DNA of 64,000 nt, from positions 310,001 to 374,000 of the forward strand of contig NZ_WPHG01000004.1 in the NCBI RefSeq assembly GCF_009742725.1, given 5' to 3'. Numbering within the stretch: position 1 is the stretch's first letter; every line of letters starts with the position of its first letter. Source of the DNA: Nitratireductor arenosus (GTDB taxonomy: Bacteria > Pseudomonadota > Alphaproteobacteria > Rhizobiales > Rhizobiaceae). Both the position numbers and the translations under genes were made by a program. The notes under the pieces are model-generated. The model had not been told where the DNA came from. It searched no databases and worked only from the letters and a program-made list of their open reading frames with translations. Shown one piece after another: positions 1 to 7,238 of the stretch.

Positions 1-745
1 TGTGGTGCGCTTCCTCCGTCAGCATGAAGCGGCAGGTGCGCGACAGCGGGTCGAAGCCGGACTGGGCCAGGCTTTCGAGCTGCATCTTGCCGTCGCGATC
101 GGTGAAATAGGTGAACATGAAGAAGGACAGCCAGTCGGGCGTGGCCTCGTTGAAGGCGCCCAGCATGCGCGGCGCCTCCTCCGATCCCGACGAGCGGCGC
201 AGCAATTCGTCGGCCTCCTCGCGGCCGTCGGCGCCGAAATATTTCTGCAAGAGATAGACCATCGCCCACAGATGCCGCCCCTCCTCGACATTGACCTGGA
301 ACAGATTGCGCATGTCGTAGAGCGACGGCGCGGTCTTGCCGAGATGGCGCTGCTGTTCGACCGAGGCCGGCTCGGTGTCGCCCTGGATGACGATCAGCCG
401 GCGCAGCATGGCGCGGTGTTCGCCCGGCACTTCCTGCCAGGCCGGTTCGCCATACTGTTCGCCGCACGGGATGCGGCGATCCTCGACCTGCGGCGCGAGC
501 AGGATGCCCCAACGATAATCCGGCATCTTGACGTAGTCGAACTTGGCCCAGCCCTTCGGATCGACCGAGATCGCGGTGCGCAGATAGACCAGCGATTCCT
601 GGAATTTCTGCGGGATCAGGTCGTTCCACCAATTGATGTAGCCCGGGTGCCACTTCTCCAGCGCCTTGAGAACGCGCCGGTCGGAGGAAAGCCCGACATT
701 GTTGGGGATCATCGTGTCGTAGGAAACATTGAGCAATTCGGACAT
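1..745 (-). CDS. boxB: Benzoyl-CoA 2,3-epoxidase oxygenase subunit BoxB (partial, C-terminus off window)
   Basis: BoxB is the di-iron oxygenase that, with reductase BoxA, epoxidises benzoyl-CoA in the aerobic hybrid benzoate pathway. The first 248 codons are present, starting MSELLNVSYDTMIPNN at an ATG at 745. The usual length is about 475 residues, so roughly half lies left of the window. The visible part carries the helical ferritin-like region with conserved stretches such as EGRHLWAMVYLLQKYFG, including candidate iron ligands in the EGRH element. It follows boxC by 98 bp on the same strand, the usual order. Identification is by family resemblance plus neighbours; the truncation is only the window edge. 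Confidence 0.93.
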   Translation of the reverse strand, partial: MSELLNVSYDTMIPNNVGLSSDRRVLKALEKWHPGYINWWNDLIPQKFQESLVYLRTAISVDPKGWAKFDYVKMPDYRWGILLAPQVEDRRIPCGEQYGEPAWQEVPGEHRAMLRRLIVIQGDTEPASVEQQRHLGKTAPSLYDMRNLFQVNVEEGRHLWAMVYLLQKYFGADGREEADELLRRSSGSEEAPRMLGAFNEATPDWLSFFMFTYFTDRDGKMQLESLAQSGFDPLSRTCRFMLTEEAHH

Positions 746-843
746 TGGTCACTCCCGCAAGACTTTAAGCCGTGATTGGTCACTGGACGAAGGAAGCATG
801 CCCGGCCCGCAGGGCCGCGCCCACGCGCCTCGTGGCGCTTTCC

Positions 844-2505
844 TCACACCCGCTTCATGTCGAATTCGCCGCGCAGACCGGTACCGTAGCGCTGCAGCGC
901 GCCGGTCTCGCCGACCGCGTTGGGACGCTGGAATATCCAGTTCTGCCAGGCCGTCAGCCGGCCGAAAATGCGCGTTTCCATGGTTTCGGGCCCGGCGAAG
1001 CGCAGATTGGCCTCCATGCCGGTGAGCGCATCCGGCGAAAAGCTCGCCCGCTCCTCCAGGAAGATACGCACCTCGTCCTCCCAGTCGATATCGTCGAAGG
1101 CGAAGGTGACCAGGCCGAGCTCGCTCGCAGCGTCCGCCTCCAGCGCCTCACCGATCCGTTCCTCGGCGGCCCCGACACTTGCCGGTTCGCCGAGAAAGCG
1201 CGTCTCAAGGCGGGTGAGGTCGTTCGACATCGGGTACGGCCCGAAATTGCCCTTGGTCAGGGTCAGGGTCGCGACCGGCCGGTTGTCGCCCTCGAACTCG
1301 CCGTCAGCCATGTAGGAGCGGTCGGCGGCGAAGGCGAGTTCGGCCAGGGGTCCGGCGAAACAGGAGCCCGGCTCGATCAATGCCGCCAGCGAGCGCGAGG
1401 TCATGTCGACCCGTTTCAAAACCCGCTTCCAGTAAAGCAGGATCTCGTTGGCGAGCCAGTCGTCGCGATTGTCGAGCAGAAACGCTTCATGCACGGCGAC
1501 CAGAGCCGGGTCGCCCTGGGTGCGAAACACGATGACGCCGATCTCGAGTTCGTTGTTGCGCAGATGCAAAATGGCGTCGTCGAGTTCGCGCGCCGCCCGC
1601 AGCATCCAGCTTTCGGCCCCCTCGGCGTGCAGCGCCTCGACCGAGGCCGGCGCCGGGGCGTCGGGACCGTGCACGGTCAGCCGCGCGATGCGCTTTTCGC
1701 GGTCGATCTCGACCTCGACGCTCGAATAGGTCACCGATCCGTCCTCGGAAATATCGCGCTTGAGCGGCGTCAGCGCGATCCCTTTGGCGTCGGCGGGCCG
1801 CTTCGACTTGGCCGCGTATTCGCGGGCGCGGGCCGCGACCGTCTCGGCGAATTTGGTGTTGGGCACAACGTCGTCGACGAGACGCCAGTCCTTGGCCCGG
1901 CGTCCTTTCACCCCCTCCTCGATCGAGCAGAACACGTCGGCGTGGTCGCGGCGCACTTTGCGCTTGTCGGTGACGCGGGTGAGCCCGCCCGTGCCCGGCA
2001 GCACGGCCAGCAGCGGCACTTCCGGCAGCGCGACCGAGGACGAGCTGTCGTCGGCCAGGATGATGTGGTCGCAGGCAAGCGCCAGTTCGTAGCCGCCGCC
2101 CGCGCACGCGCCCTTGACGGCGCAGATGTAATATTGCCCGGACTCCGCCCCCGCCGCCTCGAACGTGTTGCGGGTCTCGTTGGTGAATTTGCAGAAATTG
2201 ACCTTGTGGGCGTGGGCCGCCCCGCCCAGCATGCGGATATTGGCGCCGGCGCAGAACACCCGGTCCTTGCCCGACTGCAGGACAACGACTTTGATTTCGG
2301 GATGCTCGAAGCGCATCCGCTGGACCACGTCTGCCAGTTCGATGTCGACGCCGAGATCGTAGGAATTGAGCTTGAGCTCGTAGCCCTCGAACAGGCCGCC
2401 ATTCTCGTCGACATCCATGAACAGATGCGCGACCTCGCCGTCATAATCGATCCGCCAGTGGCGATACTGCGACGGGTCGGTCTGGAAATCGATTATCTTG
2501 GCCAC
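844..2505 (-). CDS. boxC: 2,3-epoxybenzoyl-CoA dihydrolase BoxC
   Basis: BoxC opens the ring of 2,3-epoxybenzoyl-CoA to 3,4-dehydroadipyl-CoA semialdehyde plus formate. The product is 553 aa, typical of the family, and has an enoyl-CoA hydratase/crotonase-like N-terminal half with the oxyanion-hole element CAGANIRMLGG and the helix CAGGGYELALACDHI. The start is GTG at 2505, preceded by a GGAGG ribosome site about 7 nt upstream. A phased TGCA tract lies 22-45 bp before the start, inside the likely leader. The gene sits between the DUF309 gene and boxB on the same strand, and the 126-bp gap upstream suggests its own promoter. Confidence 0.95.
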   Translation of the reverse strand: MAKIIDFQTDPSQYRHWRIDYDGEVAHLFMDVDENGGLFEGYELKLNSYDLGVDIELADVVQRMRFEHPEIKVVVLQSGKDRVFCAGANIRMLGGAAHAHKVNFCKFTNETRNTFEAAGAESGQYYICAVKGACAGGGYELALACDHIILADDSSSSVALPEVPLLAVLPGTGGLTRVTDKRKVRRDHADVFCSIEEGVKGRRAKDWRLVDDVVPNTKFAETVAARAREYAAKSKRPADAKGIALTPLKRDISEDGSVTYSSVEVEIDREKRIARLTVHGPDAPAPASVEALHAEGAESWMLRAARELDDAILHLRNNELEIGVIVFRTQGDPALVAVHEAFLLDNRDDWLANEILLYWKRVLKRVDMTSRSLAALIEPGSCFAGPLAELAFAADRSYMADGEFEGDNRPVATLTLTKGNFGPYPMSNDLTRLETRFLGEPASVGAAEERIGEALEADAASELGLVTFAFDDIDWEDEVRIFLEERASFSPDALTGMEANLRFAGPETMETRIFGRLTAWQNWIFQRPNAVGETGALQRYGTGLRGEFDMKRV

Positions 2506-2526
2506 GCTCTGCCTCCACCTTCTTGC

Positions 2527-2629
2527 TGCACTCTAGTGCAATATGATGCAAATTCCAAGCCCAATCTGGAAAGTTACTGCGATATTTCACAGGAATCTTG
2601 GTCTTTTTGGGGTGATTTTATGCATTATA
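2527..2629 (-). promoter_or_regulatory. boxC promoter/operator region with phased TGCA repeats
   Basis: TGCA occurs at 2527-2530, 2537-2540 and 2547-2550, exactly 10 bp apart. A minus-strand TATAAT (2629-2624) abuts another TGCA (2621-2624). BzdR/BoxR repressors of benzoate genes are known to bind TGCA repeats, so these are plausible operators, with the first repeats lying in the leader and the last at the -10 element. The element TGCATCATATTGCAC (2550-2536, minus strand) recurs almost exactly in front of the ligase gene. No boxR gene is in the window. Confidence 0.6.
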
Positions 2630-2631
2630 AT

Positions 2632-3174
2632 TCATAATTTCCATTCCAGCACGGGACGCCGTGCCACGAGACGCTCCAAGGCGCCGGAGCCGGCTTCCGC
2701 GTCGATCGCCACGGCATAGGCGACCGACGCTTCGGCGAGCTGCGCCACGTCGACCCCCATCACGCGCGCCGTGCGGCCATGCCCCGCGTTCCATAGGCAG
2801 TCGGCCGCGTGATGGGCGAGGCGGGCGGCCGCGCGCGGCCGCCCCATGCCGAGTTTCAGGCAGCAATTGGCCAATTGGATCATGCCCTGAACGAGCATCC
2901 GCTCGGCGCTGTTGGGCCTGAGCCCCATCCACACCGGCTCCCAGACCTCGTGCGCCTCCCAGAAGAAGCCGTTGCCGTAGAGCGCGAAACCGTAGAGCCA
3001 GGCCTGGTTGTCGGCCCAGCCGGCCGGATCGGTCGTCTCCGGCGCGGCATCGGCGACGTCGATGAAGACGCCGCTTTCGGGCCGGCGCGTCACGCCGGGC
3101 ACGAAGGCGGTGTCCGGCAGCGGCAAGGCCCCGGCCTGACTGAAAATGCGATCGGACATGCTGTTGTCCGGCAC
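2632..3174 (-). CDS. DUF309-family protein of the box cluster
   Basis: This 180-aa soluble protein carries the DUF309 signature, with FWEAHEVWEPVW near residues 71-82 followed by a helical repeat (LVQGMIQLANCCLK). DUF309 has no established activity. The Glu/His-rich helix could bind a metal or act as a small helical scaffold, but this is conjecture. The start chosen is GTG at 3174, with GAGG upstream; ATG at 3159 is an alternative. It lies 17 bp after the alpha/beta hydrolase gene in what looks like one operon with the benzoate-CoA ligase, so a role in benzoate use is inferred only from context. Confidence 0.75.
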   Translation of the reverse strand: MPDNSMSDRIFSQAGALPLPDTAFVPGVTRRPESGVFIDVADAAPETTDPAGWADNQAWLYGFALYGNGFFWEAHEVWEPVWMGLRPNSAERMLVQGMIQLANCCLKLGMGRPRAAARLAHHAADCLWNAGHGRTARVMGVDVAQLAEASVAYAVAIDAEAGSGALERLVARRPVLEWKL

Positions 3175-3191
3175 CGTTCGCGCCTCGCCGA

Positions 3192-4007
3192 TTAGGCCGC
3201 CTCCGCCTCGGCGGCCTCGATCGCGTCGAGCCGCCCGACAAATTCGGCCATCGCCGCGAGCGTGCGGTCCGGCTGGTCGATATGCGGCGAATGCCGGCAG
3301 TCTTCCAACATCGCAACGTCGACCGGATTGTAGCTCTGCGTCTCGAGCGCTTCGATCTGGGCGCGCGTGCCGTACTGGTCGTCGACGCCCTGGATCGCCA
3401 GCACCGGCACGCGGATATAGGCGATCACCTCCTCGATGTTCCAGGCTTCGAATGTCGGATCGAGCCAGGCGTCGTTCCAGCCCCGGAAGGCGTTGTCGAC
3501 ATCGCGATGATAGCGCCCGAGCCGCGCGCGCAGGTCGCCCTCGTCATAGGCCTGGCGCGCGTCGCGGATCGCGTCGAGCCCCATCGGCTCGGTGAAGAAA
3601 TGCGGCGCCATCAGCACCAGCCCGCGCACCCGGTGATCCTGGACCGAGCCGGCATAGATCGCGGCGATCGAGGCGCCGTCGGAATGGCCGGCAAGCACGC
3701 CTTTCTTGAAGCCGATCGCCTTGAGCACGTCGGGCAGCACGTCGACCGCCTCGCGGGTCATGTAGTCGAGCGGGCGCGGCAGCAGGGCCGCGTCCGAACG
3801 GCCATATCCCTGCCGGGAATAGGCGAACACGCCATAACCGGTCGCCTCGGCGAGTTTTTGCGGGAAATCGCGCCACAGCTCGACGCAACCCAGCCCCTCG
3901 TGCAGCAGCACGATCGTCGGCGCGCGCTCCGGCGTCGGGCCGTAGCCCCTGCCCTCGAGCGACACGCCCCGGGTCCGGATCACCATGCCTTCGCCGCTGG
4001 TCCACAT
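3192..4007 (-). CDS. Alpha/beta hydrolase of the box cluster
   Basis: The 271-aa protein has the alpha/beta hydrolase fold: oxyanion region LLHEGLGCVELW, nucleophile elbow GHSDG (Ser109), acid in the QGVDDQYG stretch, and a C-terminal His in the CRHSPH stretch. No signal peptide is seen, so it is cytoplasmic. It starts within a few bases of the ligase stop (4009), so the two are probably translationally coupled. Hydrolases of this type are common in box clusters, perhaps as thioesterases relieving CoA trapping or acting on a dead-end acyl-CoA; that role is inference. ATG at 3986 is an alternative start. Confidence 0.82.
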   Translation of the reverse strand: MWTSGEGMVIRTRGVSLEGRGYGPTPERAPTIVLLHEGLGCVELWRDFPQKLAEATGYGVFAYSRQGYGRSDAALLPRPLDYMTREAVDVLPDVLKAIGFKKGVLAGHSDGASIAAIYAGSVQDHRVRGLVLMAPHFFTEPMGLDAIRDARQAYDEGDLRARLGRYHRDVDNAFRGWNDAWLDPTFEAWNIEEVIAYIRVPVLAIQGVDDQYGTRAQIEALETQSYNPVDVAMLEDCRHSPHIDQPDRTLAAMAEFVGRLDAIEAAEAEAA

Positions 4008-4008
4008 A

Positions 4009-5562
4009 TCAGGCCACTCCCTGTCTGAGTTTGAAACGCTGGATCTTGCCGGTCGCCGTCTTCGGCAGGTCGGGCACGAAATCGATCCGGCGCGGATATT
4101 TCCAGGCGCCGACCTTGGCCTTCACATGGTCCTTGAGCGCCTGTTCCAGCCCGTCGCCGGCGGCCTCGCCCTTCAAAACGACGAAGGCGCGCGGCTTTTC
4201 CAGCCCCGTCTCGTCACGGTCGGCCACCACCGCCGCCTCGAGCACGTCGGGATGGGTCACCAGCGCCTGCTCGACCTCGAACGGCGACACCCAGATGCCC
4301 GAGACCTTGAACATGTCGTCGGTGCGCCCGCAATAAACGAAGCGGCCCTCGGCGGTGCGCTCGTATTTGTCGCCGGTGCGCGTCCAGCGCCCCTCGAAGG
4401 TCGAGCGGCTCTTCTCGCGCTGGTTCCAATAATTCTCCGCCGCCGAGGGACCGTCGACCAGAAGCTCGCCGACCTCGCCGACGCCGACCTCGCCGCCGGT
4501 CTCGTCGACCAGCCGCAATGCGTAGCCCGGCACGGCCACGCCCGAGGTGCCGTAGACGATGTCGCCGGGTGCGTTCGACAGGAAGATGTGCAGCATCTCG
4601 GTCGAGCCGACCCCGTCAATAATGTCGACGCCGGTCGCCGCCTTCCAGCCATTGCCGATCTCGGCCGGCAGCGCCTCGCCGGCCGACACGCAAAGCCGGA
4701 GCCTGTCCATCCCGTCCGGCCGCGCCCCGCCGGCGGCGGCCACCATGGCGGCGTAAAGCGTCGGCACGCCGCAAAAGACCGTCGGTCTGATCTGGGCGGT
4801 GGCGGCGAACATGTCGTCCGGCGTCGGCCGCCCCTTGAAGAGCGCCGCCGTCGCGCCGGCCGCCATCGGAAACGTCATCGCGTTGCCGAGCCCGTAGGCG
4901 AAGAACAGCTTGGCCGCCGACAACACGACATCGTCCGCCTGCATGCCGAGAATTTTTGCGCCGAACGTATCGGCGGTCGCCTTCAGGCTGCCGTGCAGAT
5001 GGCGAACCCCTTTCGGCCGGCCGGTCGAGCCCGACGAATAAAGCCAGAAGGCGCATTCGTCCGCGCTCGCCTCGACCGTGCCGCCGTCCCGGCTCGTGGC
5101 GAGTTCGGCGGCGAAATCCGCATGCCCGTCCACCGCGCCGCCGACGACGAACACCGTGGCGAGATCCGGCAGCCGGCCGAGGATCGGCGCGACCACCGGC
5201 AAGAGCTCGCGCGACACGAACAGCGCCTTGGCGCGGCTGTCGGCCAGGATGATCTCGTAATAATCGGCCGAAAGCAGCGTGTTGAGCGGCACCGGCACGA
5301 CGCCGGCCTTCAGCGCGCCCCAGAAGATGATCGGGAACTCGACCTGGTCGAGCACGATCATCGCAGCCCGATCCTCGCGCCGCACCCCGTGCCGCGCAAA
5401 CAGATCGGCCATGCGGCCGGCCTCCCGCGACAGCCCGGCATAAGTTAGCCGCCGTCCGTCCTGCCCGCATTCGACGAAGGCGACGCCGTCGCCGCGCCCC
5501 GCCGCGACATGCCGGTCGATGAAATAGGCGGCGGCGTTGCCGTTCTCCTGGCCCAAAACCAT
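4009..5562 (-). CDS. bclA: Benzoate-CoA ligase
   Basis: This adenylate-forming enzyme activates benzoate to benzoyl-CoA with ATP, the entry step of the box pathway. The product is 517 aa, normal for the family. The AMP-binding P-loop LYSSGSTGRPKG lies at residues 174-185, the benzoate-ligase-type element SAAKLFFAYGLGNAMTFP follows, and the C-terminal lysine motif region ends PKTATGKIQRFKLRQ. The ATG start at 5562 heads an apparent operon with the hydrolase and DUF309 genes. A long upstream region (5563-5806) contains TGCA-type operators. Specificity for benzoate rather than a substituted benzoate rests on the BoxB/BoxC neighbours. Confidence 0.92.
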   Translation of the reverse strand: MVLGQENGNAAAYFIDRHVAAGRGDGVAFVECGQDGRRLTYAGLSREAGRMADLFARHGVRREDRAAMIVLDQVEFPIIFWGALKAGVVPVPLNTLLSADYYEIILADSRAKALFVSRELLPVVAPILGRLPDLATVFVVGGAVDGHADFAAELATSRDGGTVEASADECAFWLYSSGSTGRPKGVRHLHGSLKATADTFGAKILGMQADDVVLSAAKLFFAYGLGNAMTFPMAAGATAALFKGRPTPDDMFAATAQIRPTVFCGVPTLYAAMVAAAGGARPDGMDRLRLCVSAGEALPAEIGNGWKAATGVDIIDGVGSTEMLHIFLSNAPGDIVYGTSGVAVPGYALRLVDETGGEVGVGEVGELLVDGPSAAENYWNQREKSRSTFEGRWTRTGDKYERTAEGRFVYCGRTDDMFKVSGIWVSPFEVEQALVTHPDVLEAAVVADRDETGLEKPRAFVVLKGEAAGDGLEQALKDHVKAKVGAWKYPRRIDFVPDLPKTATGKIQRFKLRQGVA

Positions 5563-5613
5563 GCCCTCCCGAATGCGATTTTGGATCCGCTTCGGCCATG
5601 GTCAGGCGGCGGA

Positions 5614-5768
5614 TTTGTGCGATATGATGCACAAACGCACTCGAGAGTGCAAGCGCCCTTCTGCGTGTCTATGTGGCTAAGGCAAATGTCCAGGCTGTGT
5701 TTCGTCGATTTTCCGATGTATCTCAGTTGGTTGGGTTATGCCGGCGGAGATTTCTGCATTATATTGCA
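5614..5768 (-). promoter_or_regulatory. Ligase-operon promoter/operators: TGCA repeats and palindrome
   Basis: Two elements are visible. Near the gene, TTTGTGC-N8-GCACAAA (5614-5635) is a perfect palindrome holding TGCG at 5618 and TGCA at 5628, with a further TGCA at 5648, all in 10-bp phase. Further up, TGCA-N6-TGCA (5755-5768) brackets a minus-strand TATAAT (5763-5758). Both elements resemble those in front of boxC, supporting shared repression by a BzdR/BoxR-type protein encoded elsewhere. The inferred leader is about 190 nt. Confidence 0.6.
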
Positions 5769-5806
5769 TATATAGGTGCGATAACACCCTATTCCGACCT
5801 CGCCGC

Positions 5807-6028
5807 TCAGATCACGTCCGGCCAATCCGGGTTTTGCGCCCGCCGCCCGCGCGGATCGTTGCCGTCCGCGAACCCCATGTCGCGCTTGAGATGATCGGGA
5901 AGCAAACGCGGGTCGAGGCGGTTTCGACGGGAACCGGGACGCAGGCGGACGATGTGAGCGGCAAGTCGCATGAGCCAGAAACGGCCGCGGGGCGCGAAAA
6001 GCCGGGGAAGATGATCTGCGGTAGCCAT
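5807..6028 (-). CDS. Small DUF1127-like protein
   Basis: A 73-aa basic peptide with the DUF1127/YjiS-like core LLPDHLKRDMGFADG near its C-terminal half and an amphipathic N-terminal helix. DUF1127 proteins are small Arg-rich alphaproteobacterial factors, some of which affect RNA turnover or phosphate and carbon metabolism; no specific role can be assigned here. An AAGGAG ribosome site lies about 8 nt before the ATG at 6028, which supports real translation. It is divergent from the LysR gene, with a 115-bp palindrome-containing gap, so LysR control is plausible. Confidence 0.65.
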   Translation of the reverse strand: MATADHLPRLFAPRGRFWLMRLAAHIVRLRPGSRRNRLDPRLLPDHLKRDMGFADGNDPRGRRAQNPDWPDVI

Positions 6029-6048
6029 GGCTAGGCTCCTTCCTTATG

Positions 6049-6100
6049 ATCGACGATTGATGCGTCGATGACATAACTGGCTCGAAAAGCCTTGCTTTTC
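6049..6100. promoter_or_regulatory. Two palindromes in the DUF1127/lysR divergent region
   Basis: ATCGACG-N7-CGTCGAT (6049-6069) and GAAAAGC-N3-GCTTTTC (6084-6100) are perfect inverted repeats in the 115-bp divergent promoter region. The first has spacing compatible with a LysR-type recognition site (dyad with T-N11-A geometry). Binding by the adjacent LysR protein is inference from position. Confidence 0.45.
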
Positions 6101-6143
6101 CAATCAAACGGCAATCGGGATACATAAGGGAGTTTCATGCATC

Positions 6144-7037
6144 ATGGCCACACAGCTCCCTCCGCTGGCTGCGATCCGTGCGTTCGAGGCCGTCGCCCGG
6201 CACGGCAGCTTCACCCGCGCGGCCGGCGAGCTCGGCATGACCCAGTCAGCCGTCAGCTACCAGATCAAGGTTCTGGAGGAGCGGGTCGGAACACCGCTTT
6301 TCGTGCGCCGCCCGCGCCGGATCGCGCTCACCGAGATCGGCCGCCGACTGGCGCCGGCGGTCAGCGAGGCCTTCGAACATATCGCGGCCGCATGGCAGGA
6401 AGCGCGCCACGGCGCCCAGGGCACCCTGGTCATCAACACGCTGCAGACCTTCGCCACCGCGTGGCTCGCACGTCATGTCGGCTCATTCCAGCTTGCCCAT
6501 CCCGGCATCGCAGTCCGCATCGAGACCGAGCAAAAGGTCATCGACTTCGCCCGCAACGAGGCCGACGTTGCCATCCGGGCCGGGTCGGGCGGCTGGCCGG
6601 GCCTGGTCGAGCACCAACTGATCGGCACCGATTTCTCGCCGATGTTGTCGCCTCGCCTGGCCGCCTCGGTCGGCGGATTGCGCGAGCCGGTCGACCTGCT
6701 GAAGCTGCCGATCGTATCGCCCAACGACCCCTGGTGGCCCGACTGGCTGGTGCGCGCCGGACTTGCCGCCGACGCGCTCGCAGGGCGGCCGCGGACCAGC
6801 CTGGGTTCGCAATCGGTGGAAGCGAGCGCGGCAATTGCCGGCCAGGGGGTGGCACTCCTGACCACGGCCTTCTACCGGCAGGAAATCGAGGCCGGCCTTC
6901 TGGTCCAGCCCTTCGACATCGTCGGCACGGAGGGCCAGCGATATTTCCTCGTTTATCCGGAGGCGCGGCGCAACGCGCCCAAGACACGGGCCTTCCGCGA
7001 CTGGATCCTGCCGCTGTTCGACCAAAAAACCGCCTGA
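6144..7037 (+). CDS. LysR-family transcriptional regulator (GcvA-like)
   Basis: The 297-aa protein has the N-terminal winged-helix HTH of LysR regulators (GSFTRAAGELGMTQSAVSYQIKVLEERVG, described here in part as residues about 21-50) followed by a periplasmic-binding-like effector domain. The opening LPPLAAIRAFEAVARHGSF is typical of the GcvA subgroup. It is transcribed away from the DUF1127 gene. Targets are probably itself and that peptide gene. No linked catabolic operon points to an effector. Confidence 0.85.
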   Translation: MATQLPPLAAIRAFEAVARHGSFTRAAGELGMTQSAVSYQIKVLEERVGTPLFVRRPRRIALTEIGRRLAPAVSEAFEHIAAAWQEARHGAQGTLVINTLQTFATAWLARHVGSFQLAHPGIAVRIETEQKVIDFARNEADVAIRAGSGGWPGLVEHQLIGTDFSPMLSPRLAASVGGLREPVDLLKLPIVSPNDPWWPDWLVRAGLAADALAGRPRTSLGSQSVEASAAIAGQGVALLTTAFYRQEIEAGLLVQPFDIVGTEGQRYFLVYPEARRNAPKTRAFRDWILPLFDQKTA

Positions 7038-7066
7038 GGACGACCGGTCCGGACACCCGGCCTTGC

Positions 7067-7080
7067 TTGATCCAGATCAT
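7067..7080. promoter_or_regulatory. FNR-like half-consensus dyad
   Basis: TTGAT-CCAG-ATCAT differs at one base from the FNR/FnrL consensus TTGAT-N4-ATCAA. It lies about 160 bp upstream of the dctB-like start. One 14-bp match in 64 kb is weak evidence; an oxygen-responsive input is only possible. Confidence 0.25.
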
Positions 7081-7155
7081 GGCGCCAGGGCAGCGACCGC
7101 GCCATCTCTGGCATGGGCAGGCGCGGCGGGCCAAAAAAGGCTGGACGCGCACCGA

Positions 7156-7181
7156 TATTTTGCTCAAACCATGGCAAAATA
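7156..7181. promoter_or_regulatory. Perfect 8-bp inverted repeat upstream of dctB
   Basis: TATTTTGC-N10-GCAAAATA is a perfect dyad ending 57 bp before the kinase start. Its size and two-turn spacing fit a dimeric regulator. Autoregulation by the adjacent NtrC-type regulator is one possibility but is not shown by sequence. Confidence 0.4.
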
Positions 7182-7238
7182 AGCGCGCCGCCGCATCACC
7201 ACAGCAAGTCTGCGGACAAGGCGCACAGGGAGGGGAAT

